A stretch of 64,000 bases of DNA from Schistosoma haematobium (GCF_000699445.3 NC_067200.1:4604950-4668949); one strand, 5' to 3'; positions 42,405-53,115 are shown, counted from the first letter of the stretch. Translations and numbers: made by a program. Notes: generated by a model not told the origin, from the sequence alone.

Positions 42405-42664
42405 ATAATACGATGAAGATTATCAGAACTATATGTTAACATAACAGGTCAATTACACTAGAAATGAATGTTAAAAGGAAACAGAAAAATAATAAAGAAA
42501 ATAAATATGAAAAGAAAAACACAATATGATACTCATTATATTAGATAATAAACTAGAATAGATTTATATTGAGAACAAAACTGTTTTGTTTTGTTCTTTC
42601 AAAAGATAAAGAAGGTTCGAATGTTTCTATAATCAAGACTTCAAATAAACTTTAGTATATACTT
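42405..42664 (-). mobile_element. Penelope-like element 3' end, inverted
   Basis: Same order as 35970-36270: GATGAAGATTATCAGAAC, AACAGGTCAATTACACTAG, AACAAAACTGTTTTG region, TATAATCAAGACTTCAAATA, AACTTTAGTATATAC. Ends directly at the 3' end of an inverted SINE-B. Confidence 0.6.
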
Positions 42665-43065
42665 TCAGTAGTTGAGATCATGAGTTAATTGAAGCTAGAC
42701 CACCATGGAAAACGTGGAAGTACTGAAACGTCGTTCCGTTCTATTGTGGGACTCCTCAGTAGTGTGCATCCACGAACCCGCGTCGCGGGATTCAAACCCA
42801 AGGCCTATCAGTCTCGCGCGCGAGTGCTTAACGTCTAAACCACTGAGCTGGCTGGCATCCAACAGTGTAATGTCTAACTTCAACTAATCCACAAAATTGA
42901 GCTACACATGCGCACTGCTGAGGAGTCCCATAATATGACGAAACGGTCATCCAGTGCTTCCAGGTTTTCCATAGTGATCTAGCTCCAATCGATTCATGGT
43001 CTCAACTATTGAAACTTCTACAATCTCCACAAAACCCCTTCTGATTTAGTATTTACTCTTTAAAA
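42665..43065. repeat. SINE-B inverted dimer
   Basis: Left half 42665-42906 is a minus-strand copy with good tRNA-like head (RC of ACCACTGAGCTGG) and hammerhead with GGAAC in place of GAAAC. The right half starts abruptly at TGCGCACTGCTGAGGAG (42907) and runs to the 3' end and the CTACAATCTCCACAAAACCC extension. The join lies at the start of hammerhead stem I. Confidence 0.8.
42907..42966 (+). ncRNA. Hammerhead (SINE-B type), core intact, stems II/III weakened
   Basis: Stem I GCACTG/CAGTGC is perfect; core CTGAGGA and GAAAC present. Stem II GTCC pairs with TGAC with one mismatch and stem III ACGG with TCAT has one mismatch and a wobble. Activity is doubtful. Confidence 0.55.
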
Positions 43066-43164
43066 CTTTTATACAATACTACAAAAGTCATGTTCAAAAT
43101 TAATTCTATGATCTATTTCAATTATACACTTAGCAATAGAAGCCAATGATTGTTTATTATTTAC

Positions 43165-43450
43165 TATGTGATATGGCTCAGAATCAATCACAGTGTCATC
43201 GGTGTATACACTCTTTGTCTTCCCTTGAAATATGAGATTAAAATTGCTTCATATCTTTCTTTCTACGAACTAATTCCTTCTTTCTGTATCGTATCCTTAT
43301 ATGTCATCTTTCTTTTATATATTACCACCATTGAATTAACTACTTCTATGAATACGGTGTTCATCTTGTTGTGCTAATGAGTTATGGCGACTTGGACCGA
43401 TGCATATATGTGCCTAGTTCTACGTTGTAGCTGACTAACTGACTGACTTT
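43165..43450 (+). mobile_element. SR2-like RTE LINE, 3' UTR fragment
   Basis: GTGTATACACTCTTTGTCTTC, then a UTR, GTGCTAATGAGTTATGGCG, TTCTACGTTGTAGCTGAC and a TAACTGACTGACT tail, parallel to the minus-strand copy at 50262-50520. Confidence 0.65.
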
Positions 43451-43533
43451 TATCAGATTATTTACTTTTACAATGTATATATGATATTTAGACATAATTT
43501 AATCAATATGAAAAACTAAACAAATATGACATC

Positions 43534-43675
43534 AGTATCAGAAAGTGTTTCTGTGGATATTATAATAATTTCAATAGTTGAAATTATGAGTCAATTTGAA
43601 GCTAGATCACCATGAAAAACATGAAAGTACTGGATGGACGTTTCGTCCTATTGTAGGACTCTTCAGTAGTGATAT
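43534..43675 (-). repeat. SINE-B 3' part, inverted, cut in hammerhead stem I
   Basis: Minus-strand 3' end and most of the hammerhead (core CTGAAGA) end at CAGTAGTG; the head is lost. Confidence 0.7.
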
Positions 43676-43679
43676 AAAC

Positions 43680-44095
43680 TACAACCTGAAGTGAATATTG
43701 ATATGATGAGATTAAAAATAGGAAGAAAGCAACAAAGAAAATTAGATTCTTTTATACATTTTGATACTTGATCAATAGTATTTCCGTTTAAATTCAATAT
43801 GATAATTATTTAGTGTAATATTTGTTACTGTTTTTCTCCATATGATATTTTATTCTGTATAATATACGATATTCTTGTATTAAACATTAACATGAACTTG
43901 GCTCAGCATGCGATTTTGTTATAACCCTGAGTATTTTTCATACATATGATTTCATCCCATCAAAATGGGTGTACAATCAAACATATAAATGAGTATATTT
44001 TCGACTAAAGTCGTTGTCATAGTGTTTCAGGGTTACTAGCAGAGTTTAGGAGTCAAATCTAGCGTTCAATCATAAAACATATAAGTGACGACAGA
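43680..44095 (+). mobile_element. 5' LTR region of a Gypsy-like element (family L4)
   Basis: Contains CTGTATAATATACGATATTC, AACTTGGCTCAGCATGCG and AAATGGGTGTACAATCAA, shared with 32552-32880 and, in part, with 45640-45725. It ends near CATAAAACATATAAGTGACG, after which the gag-like frame begins. The left edge is unsure. Confidence 0.6.
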
Positions 44096-44106
44096 AGCAA
44101 ACCACA

Positions 44107-45071
44107 ATGAATATTTCTTTGGAGCAACTAGAAGCCTATATGGAACGTTGAGAAAAGGTTCAAATCAGAATTATGTAAGCCCTTATGCAAAAAATGTGCC
44201 TGTCGTAGCAAAAACCCGCTTCTGATGAATTTCAAGTATCGCATATTGATTCAGTCAATAACGTAATCCATGAATTTAATTTTGGTGGTGAAACAAGTGT
44301 TACTTGTGGTTTGAGAAATATAAAGATCTGTTCCATGTTGGTCTCTACAGACTGGATGACGCCTCAAAAGCCAGAATACATATAAGAAATCTTGGGTAGA
44401 TGGAACACTAACGCTGTAAAAACTTTATATACCCAAAGAACCTACAAGACTTTAGTTTTGATGAAACAATTGAAACCCTGTCTCAAATCTTCATAGAACA
44501 GTCATCTCTATTTAATATCCGTTACCAGTGATTGAAGATAACGGAAGAACCAAGAGATGACTGGGTAAACCAAGCGAGAATTGTGAACCGAGAATGTGAA
44601 AGGTCTAAAAATCATCGTTGTACTACATGTTCCAGAAGAGGGCACAAGGAAAGTCTCTACAAAACCCAGAAACGCCATCAACCGAAAGTGTATTCTAAAA
44701 GATTCAAGACGCGAACAGCCAAAGTAATGGTAGTTCTTAACAGAACCGGCTCCCATAACCGTAGAAAGTATGCTTGTCTCAAGAATAATGGATATGATGC
44801 CCGCTTACAGTTGGACACAGCTTCAGAAATGACACTTATACGCAGTAATTTAAACGAAACAGTGGCAATCGTATATGATACGCCCAGTGGTCCAGTAATG
44901 CTCATTTTAAAGACATGCTTTGTAGTTGGTTCAAATTCCATCATCCCTGAAACACAATGTATAAGCAATGAATTACGCAGCTCACAGAAAGACGGTGCCT
45001 TGTTAAATGCTCGTGAAACTGTTTCAGTATCTACTCACGAAGAAAAACAAAAAATAAATCAAGCAGCATAA
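44107..45071 (+). pseudogene. Gypsy-like retrotransposon gag and protease, broken
   Basis: 44107-44530 encodes, in interrupted frames, a gag-like region (ISLEQLEAYMER, SDEFQVSHIDSVN). The frame 44532-45071 holds RCTTCSRRGHKESLYKT, a CCHC zinc knuckle with its last Cys changed to Tyr, and then YDARLQLDTASEMTLIRSN, in which DTA is the active-site triplet of an aspartic protease (usual D[ST][AG]). This is the gag-to-pol passage of K02A2.6-like Gypsy elements. RT, RNase H and most of integrase are deleted. Confidence 0.7.
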
Positions 45072-45221
45072 AGAATACAGTTGCACCAAATGGAATTCAT
45101 TTTTCTGCGACAAAAGTTTATGGTGAGACTACCTATAGCGATTATCTAGTCGTTACGCTAGATAAGAGTTCTAATGACTGACATATTTTTAATGAAATTC
45201 CTTACAGAAAATGGGTAAAAT

Positions 45222-45464
45222 ATGTCAGATGAATCAAATCATAATCGAAAACTAAATGCAATTTTGATAGATTCTGATTTTCCTAAAGATCCATTATCTA
45301 CTAATGAGATTCTCAATAAATCTGATGAGAATGTTTCAGAAGAATCACTCCTTGATGACCTCAAATTAAATGTCGTTAATCTTCATCATCTAGTTACTTT
45401 TAACAGATTCTCTATTCAATACGATAAACATGTTTTAGATAAAGTCATATTAATTGTAACTTGA
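45222..45464 (+). pseudogene. Gypsy-like element, probable C-terminal end of pol
   Basis: An 80-residue acidic frame (SDFPKDPLSTNEILNK, ENVSEESLLDDLK) lies just before the polypurine tract and 3' LTR, the place of the pol C-terminus. No domain can be named. Function is inferred from position only. Confidence 0.5.
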
Positions 45465-45543
45465 GGATACGAGGACCCAACATTATTTCTTGGGGGAGGA
45501 TCAAGTCAGAAAATTTAAAGTCAGGATCTAAACTTTGAGTCTT

Positions 45544-45740
45544 CGAAGAACAGAAGAGAAGAGAAGGTGATATGACAGAAAGAAAAGTCAAAATTGAACT
45601 GATTTACTCAATATGCTTTTTGTTCACCAGTACTTCCGTTCTGTATAATATACAATATTCTTGCACTAAACATGAATATGAACTAGGCTCAGCATGACAT
45701 ACATTATGTGATTTTTGTCATAACTTTTTGTAGCCCTGAA
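45544..45740 (+). mobile_element. Polypurine tract and partial 3' LTR of the Gypsy-like element
   Basis: Purine run GAAGAACAGAAGAGAAGAG (45544-45570) precedes an LTR start TGACAGAAAGAAAAGTCA (45573), also seen at 32038. The LTR goes on to TGTATAATATACAATATTC, AACTAGGCTCAGCATGAC and then loses similarity near 45730. The tract-then-LTR order confirms plus orientation. Confidence 0.65.
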
Positions 45741-45884
45741 TCTAATTCCATTTGGATTACATAATTGATTGTTATTTGAAATATACATGTTATCTATTGT
45801 CGTATAAAAATTATCGAATTAATATATGCTAGTGAATAATGGAATTAAAGAAGTCAAATATGAGAATGGATATTTGAATATGAA

Positions 45885-46265
45885 AATTTTGTACACTCAT
45901 TGATTTGGACAGATAATCAGAGAAACGAAGCAAACAAAACCAAGTGAATTTAAACTTCATCCCATTATACAATCATGTAACTATCAGGGTTCAGTAGCTA
46001 AATGGATAACGCGATGGCGTTTAAAGCGAACGGTACTGGGTTCGAGTCTCAGAGTGAACATCAACTCAGATGCAGGTACATTCAGTTGACGAGTCCCAAC
46101 TAGGACAAAGTGGCGCGCTTCCTGAATTCCACTGCTAGCCACCATCCATCTTAAGGCAATATCGAGACAATATGCACAATATGCATATATGCCAATAAGA
46201 GAGACCTGATCAATCGCAATCCTAAACAATAATGAGAAGATTCAAGCCAACAAGACCAAGTGGAT
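45885..46265 (+). repeat. Smalpha-like SINE, full length
   Basis: Head with AGTAGCTAAATGGATAACGCG and ACTGGGTTCGAGTCTC, hammerhead (TTGACGAGTCCCAACTAGG, then ACAAAGTGG), body (CTAGCCACCATCCATC) and full tail to AGATTCAAGCCAACAAGACC. The hammerhead core has C3 changed and the GAAA box lost. The upstream 45770-45925 also resembles 49540-49670. Confidence 0.8.
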
Positions 46266-46444
46266 TTATTTATAAATAGATTGTATGAAAATGGATCATC
46301 TTTTCTCTTATAAAAAAAAAGACAAATTTAATATAAACAGAACAAGTGTTTATGAACACGTAAATAATCCGATTAAAAATCAATAAACAATTCCCTACAA
46401 TAATGAATGAAAAATAAATATTTTCAGAATGGTTATTTTTGGAG

Positions 46445-46632
46445 ATTTCTAGAAATTTCAATATATGAAATCATGACCAATAGGTCCTGGGTTCGAATCT
46501 CGCGAAGGGGGCGGGATCATAAATGTGCACTACTGACGAGTCCCATATTAGGATGAAACGGACGTCCAGGGCTTTCAGGTTTTCCACGGTGGTCTAGCTT
46601 CAATTAACTCATGATTTCAATTATTAAAATAA
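46445..46632 (+). repeat. SINE-B copy with inverted 5' extension
   Basis: Starts with a short inverted 3' end (ATTTCAATATATGAAATCATG), jumps into CAATAGGTCCTGGGTTCG, then hammerhead (core CTGACGA, GAAAC kept; stem I GCACTA/CAGGGC mismatched) and the 3' end. Confidence 0.75.
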
Positions 46633-46799
46633 ATATTTGTTTATTTATATTATAAAAAAAATAAATACCATTTATTCGCTTGACAAAAATTTAGTTGTTG
46701 ATATACAGATTAGATAATAATAACGTGAGTGTCTTTATGGATCTGTGTAGATTTAGAATAAGTCTATAAGATATATTCATACATGATTCCTAGGTATTA

Positions 46800-46876
46800 A
46801 TCTGTTTATCTGTTTACCTATCTATCTATCTACATATCTACTTACCTACCTGCCTACCGACCTATCTATCTATTTA

Positions 46877-46949
<73 letters not shown>

Positions 46950-46950
46950 G
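46800..46950. repeat. Compound microsatellite: tetranucleotide, (TA)n, (GA)n
   Basis: TATC/TACC units at 46805-46875, then (TA)n at 46879-46925, then (GA)n to 46949. It leads directly into the hairpin MITE. Confidence 0.9.
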
Positions 46951-47066
46951 TGGTGGAGAAGAGTTTTAGCTCAAATGGATGATTTCACTGGAGTTTTGTT
47001 CTCTAAATTCAGAACAAAACTCCACTAAAATCATCCACCTGAGCTACGAATCTTCTACACCATCGC
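46950..47066. repeat. Hairpin MITE family D, copy 5 (compact hairpin)
   Basis: Left arm GGTGGTGGAGAAGAGTTTTAG, TGGAGTTTTGTTCTCTAAA; right arm TTCAGAACAAAACTCCACT, AATCATCCACCTGAGCTACG, AATCTTCTACACCATC. Arms about 55 bases with almost no loop. Confidence 0.75.
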
Positions 47067-47152
47067 TCTCTATCTTTATATATATATATATTCACTAGAT
47101 ATTCCAAAGTTAAATAAAAGAAAACAAATCTTAAGAGAATACAAAAACATAC

Positions 47153-47190
47153 CTTGTGAAATATTGTCTACCCATTCAATACCATTGTTG
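47153..47190 (-). CDS. Candidate host micro-exon (38 nt)
   Basis: Minus strand: a possible branch point CACTGAC and pyrimidine-rich stretch precede the acceptor TTTGGTCAAG; 38 nt encode (N)NGIEWVDNISQ and stop at CACAAG/GTATGT, a good donor (47152-47147). It enters in phase 2 and leaves in phase 1, which fits the phase-1 acceptor at 19136. The open frame continues upstream (NYEIWSSNNGIEW), and YEIWSSNNGIEW recalls the Y-S-DG-W strand of discoidin domains, but I judged this by eye. Very short exons are common in schistosome genes. Could still be chance. Confidence 0.3.
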
Positions 47191-47342
47191 CTTGACCAAA
47201 TTTCATAGTTTAGAAACAGAAATAATAGTCAGTGAAAAACAAAAAAACAATAAAATGATCGACGAAATAAATAGTCGACTTTAAATATAGAATGTATAAA
47301 TTTACAGAGATTTACATAATCAGTCGCTAAGTTTACATGTCA

Positions 47343-47585
47343 CTTATTTACTTACTTACGCCTGTTATTCTTTGTGGAGGAGCAAAGGCCACTCACCAGC
47401 ACACTCCATCTAACCCTGTCCTGGGCAATACTCTCCAGTTCGTTCCAGTTATTATTCATTCTTTTCATATCTGCTTCTATTTACCGAAGTAATGTCATCT
47501 TTGGCCTTCCTATTTTCCGCTTCCCTTCAGGATTACATGTTAGGGCTTGTCTCGTGATGCAGTTTGGTGATTTCCGTAATATGTA
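47343..47585 (-). pseudogene. RTE-A LINE C-terminal end, inverted
   Basis: Minus strand matches the last 240 bases of RTE-A ([13 protein letters not shown] start, [13 protein letters not shown], [18 protein letters not shown]) with ACAGGCGTAAGTAAG at the end. It abuts a plus-strand copy, giving a tail-outward inverted pair. Confidence 0.7.
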
Positions 47586-47587
47586 TC

Positions 47588-48400
47588 TAGGATGCAGCTG
47601 GACAATCTAGATTTTGCAGATGATCTGGCTCTCCTATCGCACATGCAACAACAAATGCAGGAAAAAACGACCAGTGTAGCAGCAGTCTCAGCAGCAGTAG
47701 GTCCCAATATACACAAAGGGTAAGGCAAAATTCTCTGATACAACACAGCATGTACCAATTGAATCAAACTTGACAGAGAAGCTGTAGAGAATATAAAGAC
47801 CTTTACATATTTGGACAGCATCATTGATGAACACGGTGGATCTGATGCAGATGTGAAGGCGCGGATCGGTAAAGCAAGAGCAGCATATTTACAACTGAAG
47901 ATAATCTGGAACGCAAAACAACTGTCAACCAACACCAAGGTCAGAATTTTCAATACAAATATCAAGACAGTTGTACTGTATGAGGCGTAAACCTGGAGAA
48001 CTACGTAAGCCATCATCCACAAGACACAAAAGTTTATTAACAGTTGTCTATGCAAAATAATTCGCACCCGTTGACCAGACACCATCAGCAACAACCTACT
48101 TTGGGAGAGAACAAACCAAATCCCAGTGGAGGAAGAAATCAGGAAGATGCGCTGGAGGTAGATATGACAAACATTGAGGTAAGCACTGAACTGCGTCACG
48201 AGGCAAGCCGTCATTTGGAATCCTCGAGGTAAAAGGAGGAGTGGAAGACGAAAGAACACATTAGGTCGAGAAATGGAGATAGACATGAGAAAAATGAACA
48301 AGAATTGGATGGAACTAGAAAGGAAGGTCCAGGACAGATTGAGTTGGAGAATGCTGGTCGGCTTCCTATGCTCCATTAGGAGTAACAGGCGTAAGTAAGT
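47588..48400 (+). pseudogene. RTE-A LINE, RT palm to 3' end
   Basis: Plus-strand frames: [20 protein letters not shown] with the FADD box, [104 protein letters not shown] and the AACAGGCGTAAGTAAGTA end. A few stops break it. The 278-residue minus-strand frame at 47540-48376 is an antisense image and not a gene. Confidence 0.8.
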
Positions 48401-48414
48401 ATGTCCTATCCATT

Positions 48415-49110
48415 TCCATTGTGGCGAGACTCTAATTTAGGACGAGCCAATCAGAATCGTTTGAGCAATTTCAAGTTCACAGAGCCAAGTTCAACACGCG
48501 ATGCTAACATACGATCGGTTCATAGCGGATTTTAGAGAGGAGGTGATTAATGAGAGGTTACAACAGATGGGACGGCGGGACGCTTATTTAGGGACGAGCC
48601 AGTCAGAAGCATTTGAGCAATTTCAATCACTAGCCAATCAGAAGACAGTATAAAGTAAAAATAGATTATAAGAAAGTAATGAATTACAGTGGATATTCTT
48701 CTTTTACATGATTTAAAAACTTGTTAAGGTTTGATAAAGGTTCAGAGGTTCTGAATTCATAATGCATATGGTAAAGAAACTCGTCCATAGGGTTAGGGTT
48801 GTAGCCTAGGGTTAGGGTTGTAGCCTCTCGATAAACACCTCTCCCCTAAAATCCGTTGTGAACCGATCGTATGTTAGCACCCTAACCCTAACACTATGGA
48901 CGAGTTTCTATACCATATGCATTATGAATTCAGAACCTCTGAACCTTTATCAAACCTTAACAAGTTTTTAAACCATGTAAAAGAAGAATATCCACTGTAA
49001 TTCATTAGTTTCTCATAATATATTTTTACTTTATGCTGTCTTCTGATTGGCTAATAATTTGTCAAGGTCATTTGAGATTCGTTCAAAGGTCGTCCCGAAC
49101 TTGGAGTCTT
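48415..49110. mobile_element. Palindromic Merlin derivative with TTAGGG-like centre
   Basis: Outer ends are Merlin terminal repeats (left TGGCGAGACTCTAATTTAGG; right inverse CGAACTTGGAGTCTTACC-like). Inside, 48639-48790 and 48894-49045 are inverted copies of the transposase C-terminal end (CCATATGCATTATGAATTCAG, AACCTCTGAACC, ACAAGTTTTTAAACCATG). The centre holds GGGTTAGGGTTGTAGCC twice on one side and CACCCTAACCCTAACAC on the other. No functional transposase. Confidence 0.75.
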
Positions 49111-49195
49111 ACCTCCATTGTCTTTTCTTAATTTCCGATTCAGCTGAAAGGTGGTTTGCTCTCTCCAACAGTAGGCTGGTGTTGAGTTTACATGT
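49110..49195 (-). mobile_element. RTE-A LINE small fragment
   Basis: Inverse of a WERTNQ-region piece (AGGTGGTTTGCTCTCTCCAAC, AGTAGGCTGGTGTTGAG). It gives rise to the first part of a 172-residue plus-strand frame that is not a gene. Confidence 0.5.
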
Positions 49196-50220
49196 GGAAA
49201 TAATAAATCAAAATGACAATTTTCTCTTACATAAACTGTATAATACAACAATAGGAAAGAGTTATGTACTATTTATTACGAGAAGTTACGAAGTACTTAC
49301 ATATTACGCATACACAGCCTTCAACAGTACATTTACAACTCCCGGTGTATTCCGCATTCTTAACTGTCTTCATGATTGGCCTATAAATGTTCTAAATACG
49401 CTGTACTTTCGATGCACTAAAAATTTTATATCTATCCAACAATTGTTGAAACTTCTATATCACTTTAGTGGCTCAGGATCTGACTCCATGAGATCATTTC
49501 TGATTGCTATTGAGATATACATATCGTCAATCTTCGTATGTAATTATCGACTTAGATCGCGTTAGTGAATAACAGAACTAAATAAGTCGTATAAGAGAAT
49601 GGATTTCCCAATATATATATTTTGTACAATCGTTCATCGGAACAGATAATCAGAGACATAGCGAAGGAAGCGAAAAAGAGAGTGAAACGATCCGCAGTGG
49701 AGAATCATTGGCAGTTAATTTGCAGAGTTACTGTACAAGTGACTGACTGGTTCAGTACACCTGAGTTGGAATGGTTGAAGATGTATGTATGTAGTGAGCA
49801 TAGAATGAGAACAAGGGAAAGGAAGCGAGAGGTTTAGATGGTAGGATAGGGTGCGAGAGATAGAAAGGGTGGACCGCAATTGATCTGAATCCGCCCTGTT
49901 GGATTTAACCTACAGTATAGCTTCCCATAGTGGTTAGGCCCAGTCCACCAACCATATACTGACTGGCTCGTCAACGCATTCCCAACTGCGCCACCGAGAC
50001 TACCCACAGATTCCATATATACCTACCTGTAGCAAATCACAACACTCATATCACACATATACCCAAGCGATAAAACCCAACCATAATCACAATATCCACA
50101 ACAGCAACAACAAAAGTATACTAACACCACGAGATCACTAACATTAGCACAAATATACTCTACTGTCAACAACTCACAACCTGCATTTTCACTAGATCAA
50201 TCAGTCAACCAAAGCACATT
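49196..50220. other. Unassigned region, partly shared with 45.8 kb
   Basis: 49540-49670 resembles 45790-45925 (GTGAATAA..GAA.TAAA.AAGTC, GAGAATGGAT, GGACAGATAATCAGAGA). On the minus strand at 49360-49300 a frame reads NAEYTGSCKCTVEGCVCVI before a GTAAGT donor, noted without a family. GC-richer sequence at 49850-50020 holds no recognised feature. Confidence 0.4.
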
Positions 50221-50261
50221 CAATGAGTCTTTGCTCGCCAAAACTAACCATCACCATGTGC

Positions 50262-51012
50262 TGTCAGTCAGTCAGTCAGCTACAACGTAGGACCAGGCAC
50301 ACATGTGCATCGGTCCAGGTTGCCATACCGCATCAGCACAACAAGATGAACACTGGATTCATAGCAGTGGTTAGGTCAAAGGTGGTAATATATAAGAGAA
50401 AGATTGCATATAGAAATATAGTACAAGAAGAAAGAATTGGTTCGTAAAAAGAAAGATATGAAGTGATTTTAATCTCTTAGTTTAAGGGAAGACAAAGAGT
50501 GTATACACCGACTCCATTGTGATCGATTCTGAGCCATATCACCCAGAGTCTCTAACCATTGGTTACGATAGTCACGCGGACCCCAACCAAGTATTATGCA
50601 TCTACCAACATGGCTCAGACTAGAAGTTAGTGTCTTCAAGCACTGATGCCACGTTTTGGTTTGGCCGCCCCTAATTTTGTTCCAACCATCTCCAATACCG
50701 GATAGCATCGCACGTTGTGGTAATCGGTGTTCAGGCATACGTAACACGTGGCCCAACCATCTCAGTCGATAAAGATTCATAACCTCATCAACTGATTTAC
50801 CATCATTTCCTAATACTCTGCGTCTAACCTTACTATTACTTACCCGGTGATCCCAGCAGATGCCAGCAATATTTCTGAGGCATCTGTGGTCAAATACTAA
50901 TAGCTTACGAGTGTCTCCTGCTCTTAATGGCCATGTTTCGCTGCCGTAAAGTAAAACAGAACGGACTGCCGCGCAGTATGCTCGTTTCAGTAGACCTGGG
51001 ACAGAGTTTTGA
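50262..51012 (-). pseudogene. SR2-like RTE LINE, C-terminal part and 3' UTR
   Basis: Minus strand from 51012: LLYGSETWPLRAGDTRKL, VFDHRCLRNIAGICWDHR, VSNSKVRRRVLG, then the open frame 50780-50469 (NLYRLRWLGHVLRMPEHRLP, GGQTKTWHQCLK, GWGPRDYRNQWLETLGDMAQ, SQWSRCIHSL) to the stop. The 3' UTR ends with GTTGTAGCTGACTGACTGAC. The retained frame is nearly uninterrupted over 180 codons. 5'-truncated at the thumb region. Confidence 0.8.
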
Positions 51013-51915
51013 GCACTAGAATCGTTGGCTATGGTGACACGTGAGGAGGAAGCCGAAAGAGGAAGTTTAGAGTTGAAAGTCGATGTAGAGGAATAATAGG
51101 AATTGAAGAGGAAGGTTGATTATGAATACAGTGGTCTCGAGTGCTGTCAGAGGTATGAGGGCGGTTATCACTTCCCGGTTGCCCACACCGAGGAAGGGTT
51201 GTTCTGAAGGTACCTGAAAAGGAAATTGGATTAGAGGTGGTCTCAGTGACCTGAGAACGTGACCGCAGTGCCCAAGGGACAACTGCTTGAGGCCGGTCGC
51301 GCGCGGCCTTTTCGTGGAAGGTTTTTAATGTGTTAGCTCCGTTCTTCAAAGGGCCTTACCGCCGGAGACGGAAATCCGTGAGGTAAGGTGAGGTGTGCAT
51401 TTTTAGGGTCGACCTTTTCTAACCCCACCCCTCCTTGTGGGAAGGCAGCATCGCTGTCATGCTGGTTGTCTGAAGGAAACACCTTACTGCTGTCACACCC
51501 CTGTACAGTCAGCAGTACGACTTCGCCTTCGCTCCTTGGGTTTGTTGCTTTTAGTCTTACCGCTCTTCAACCGACCTGTCTGACATGGTAGGACCTTGAG
51601 GAACGGTTGTTCCAGCCAGTATAGCTCGGTTGCTTCATCACGATAGGCAAGCCCGACCACCACGTCAAGGTAGCAACAACCATGTGCTGTTATGATGAAT
51701 AAACACTGACAATATGAAGGGGAGAATCGTTGTTGATATCTGACCGATCGATGATACCTGTTGTCAAGATTCTCATCCACGGACTACGGCGATTCCGGAT
51801 TGCTTATGTATTATTTTATCCTCCCAGGAAGCTGAAGGGTTTTCATTCAGGAGAATTATGACACATCATGATGAAAGCCGAGATTCTGCGAAACTCATGA
51901 TGCCGATTACTCTTA
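51013..51915 (+). mobile_element. RTE-A LINE 5' untranslated region
   Basis: GC-rich compared with its surroundings and free of long sense frames. It leads directly into an endonuclease frame at 51930. Contains TTGAGGCCGGTCGCGCGCGG and CCTTACCGCCGGAGACGG. The end part has the same role as 11940-12120. Assignment rests on position upstream of the endonuclease. Confidence 0.55.
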
Positions 51916-51919
51916 TATA

Positions 51920-53115
51920 AACCACAGCAACAATTATCACAGGTACCTGGAATGTCAGTAAAATGTAGGAAACAGAGATGACCGATCAGATAGCTACGAA
52001 AATAAGGAGATACAACTTCATGGTGCTCGGAATGACTGAAACCCATTCCACACAAACTGGACAGAAAAAAATAAGATTCGGGAGAGATGCTATTATACTC
52101 TAGTTACGAAGAGGAAAATGTTTCGCACACTCAGGGAGTTGCACTGATGTGATGCAAAGGAGCACGAAAAGAACTTTTACGGTGAGCACCCCATGGATCC
52201 ACAATCATCAAACCATAACCAGAACAAAGGTGATCTCAATGAATATTATCCAGTGCTATGAACCCATCAATTATAGCAATGGAGACGATAAGCCTCAGTT
52301 TTATCAGAGGCTGCAGTCAGTCATAGGGAAGCGCTCGCGAAAGAACCTGACCATCCTGATGGAAAAACTAAACACCAAAGTCAGCATTGATAACACCGGG
52401 TATGAAACGACATGGAATGACTGGGAGAAACGAAAGAGAAGGAAAACGTTGCAAGAGAAGAAAATATCAAACAACTATATGATACAACGAAGAAACTGGC
52501 AGGGAGCGATCAGTCATGGACAAAAAAGACAAGTCTGTCATTGAGATTCAAGATCGATGGGACAGGTGGGTAGAGCACTCTGAAGAACTTTTGAATATGT
52601 CAGCCACACTGGACCTACAGAAAAGAAGGATACCTCATCAAGGCACCAAAGAAAGGAGATATGAGCAAATGTGAAAACTCAGCTACAGAGGCATGACACA
52701 ATTATCAGTACTACGAAACGTTTTCAACAGAGTGTTACCTAACCAGATGGAAGATTCAGCAGACGCCCAACTTCAAGATCAACAGGCTGGATTCCGTAAG
52801 GACCAGTCGTGCATAGACCGAATAGCGACACTACAAATCGTCGTTGAGCAATCAACTTCCTTGACTATGAGAAAGCATTTGACAGTGAGTGAAGGGGGAC
52901 CTTATGGAACCTTCTACATTATGGTATACCTCTAAAAGTCGTCAACGTAATACGGAATTCATATGACGGACTACACCACAAGGTCGTTCATGGAAAACAA
53001 CTCACAGATGCATTCTAAATGAGGACCGCTGTCAGACAAGGCTGGCGACTTACCAATTCTCATTCGCCTGGTGGTTGAATGGATTATGAAGACCTCTACA
53101 TATTAGGCAAAGCAT
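51920..53115 (+). pseudogene. RTE-A LINE endonuclease and reverse transcriptase, broken
   Basis: TIITGTWNVSKM (51930) and VLGMTETHS are the N-terminal motifs of a LINE apurinic-type endonuclease. The 131-codon frame from 52149 adds NIIQCYEPINYSNGDD and LTILMEKLNTKVS, where GDLNAKV is expected, so the catalytic Asp is lost. After a deletion, the frame at 52693 has NQMEDSADAQLQDQQAGFRK, the QAGFR box of RT. At 53030 TAVRQGW-like and WIMKTSTY follow, then similarity ends. Dead copy, truncated before the YADD box. Confidence 0.75.

Noticed and set aside
47540..48376. 278-residue open frame on the minus strand, the longest after the LINE-3 RT frame
   Set aside because: It is the exact antisense of the RTE-A reverse transcriptase fragment; the sense strand shows FADD and the known C-terminal series. 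The same antisense image occurs at 39256-39936.
49047..49565. 172-residue plus-strand open frame
   Set aside because: Its first third is antisense RTE-A sequence and Merlin end; the rest has no motif. No start context or splice signals support it.
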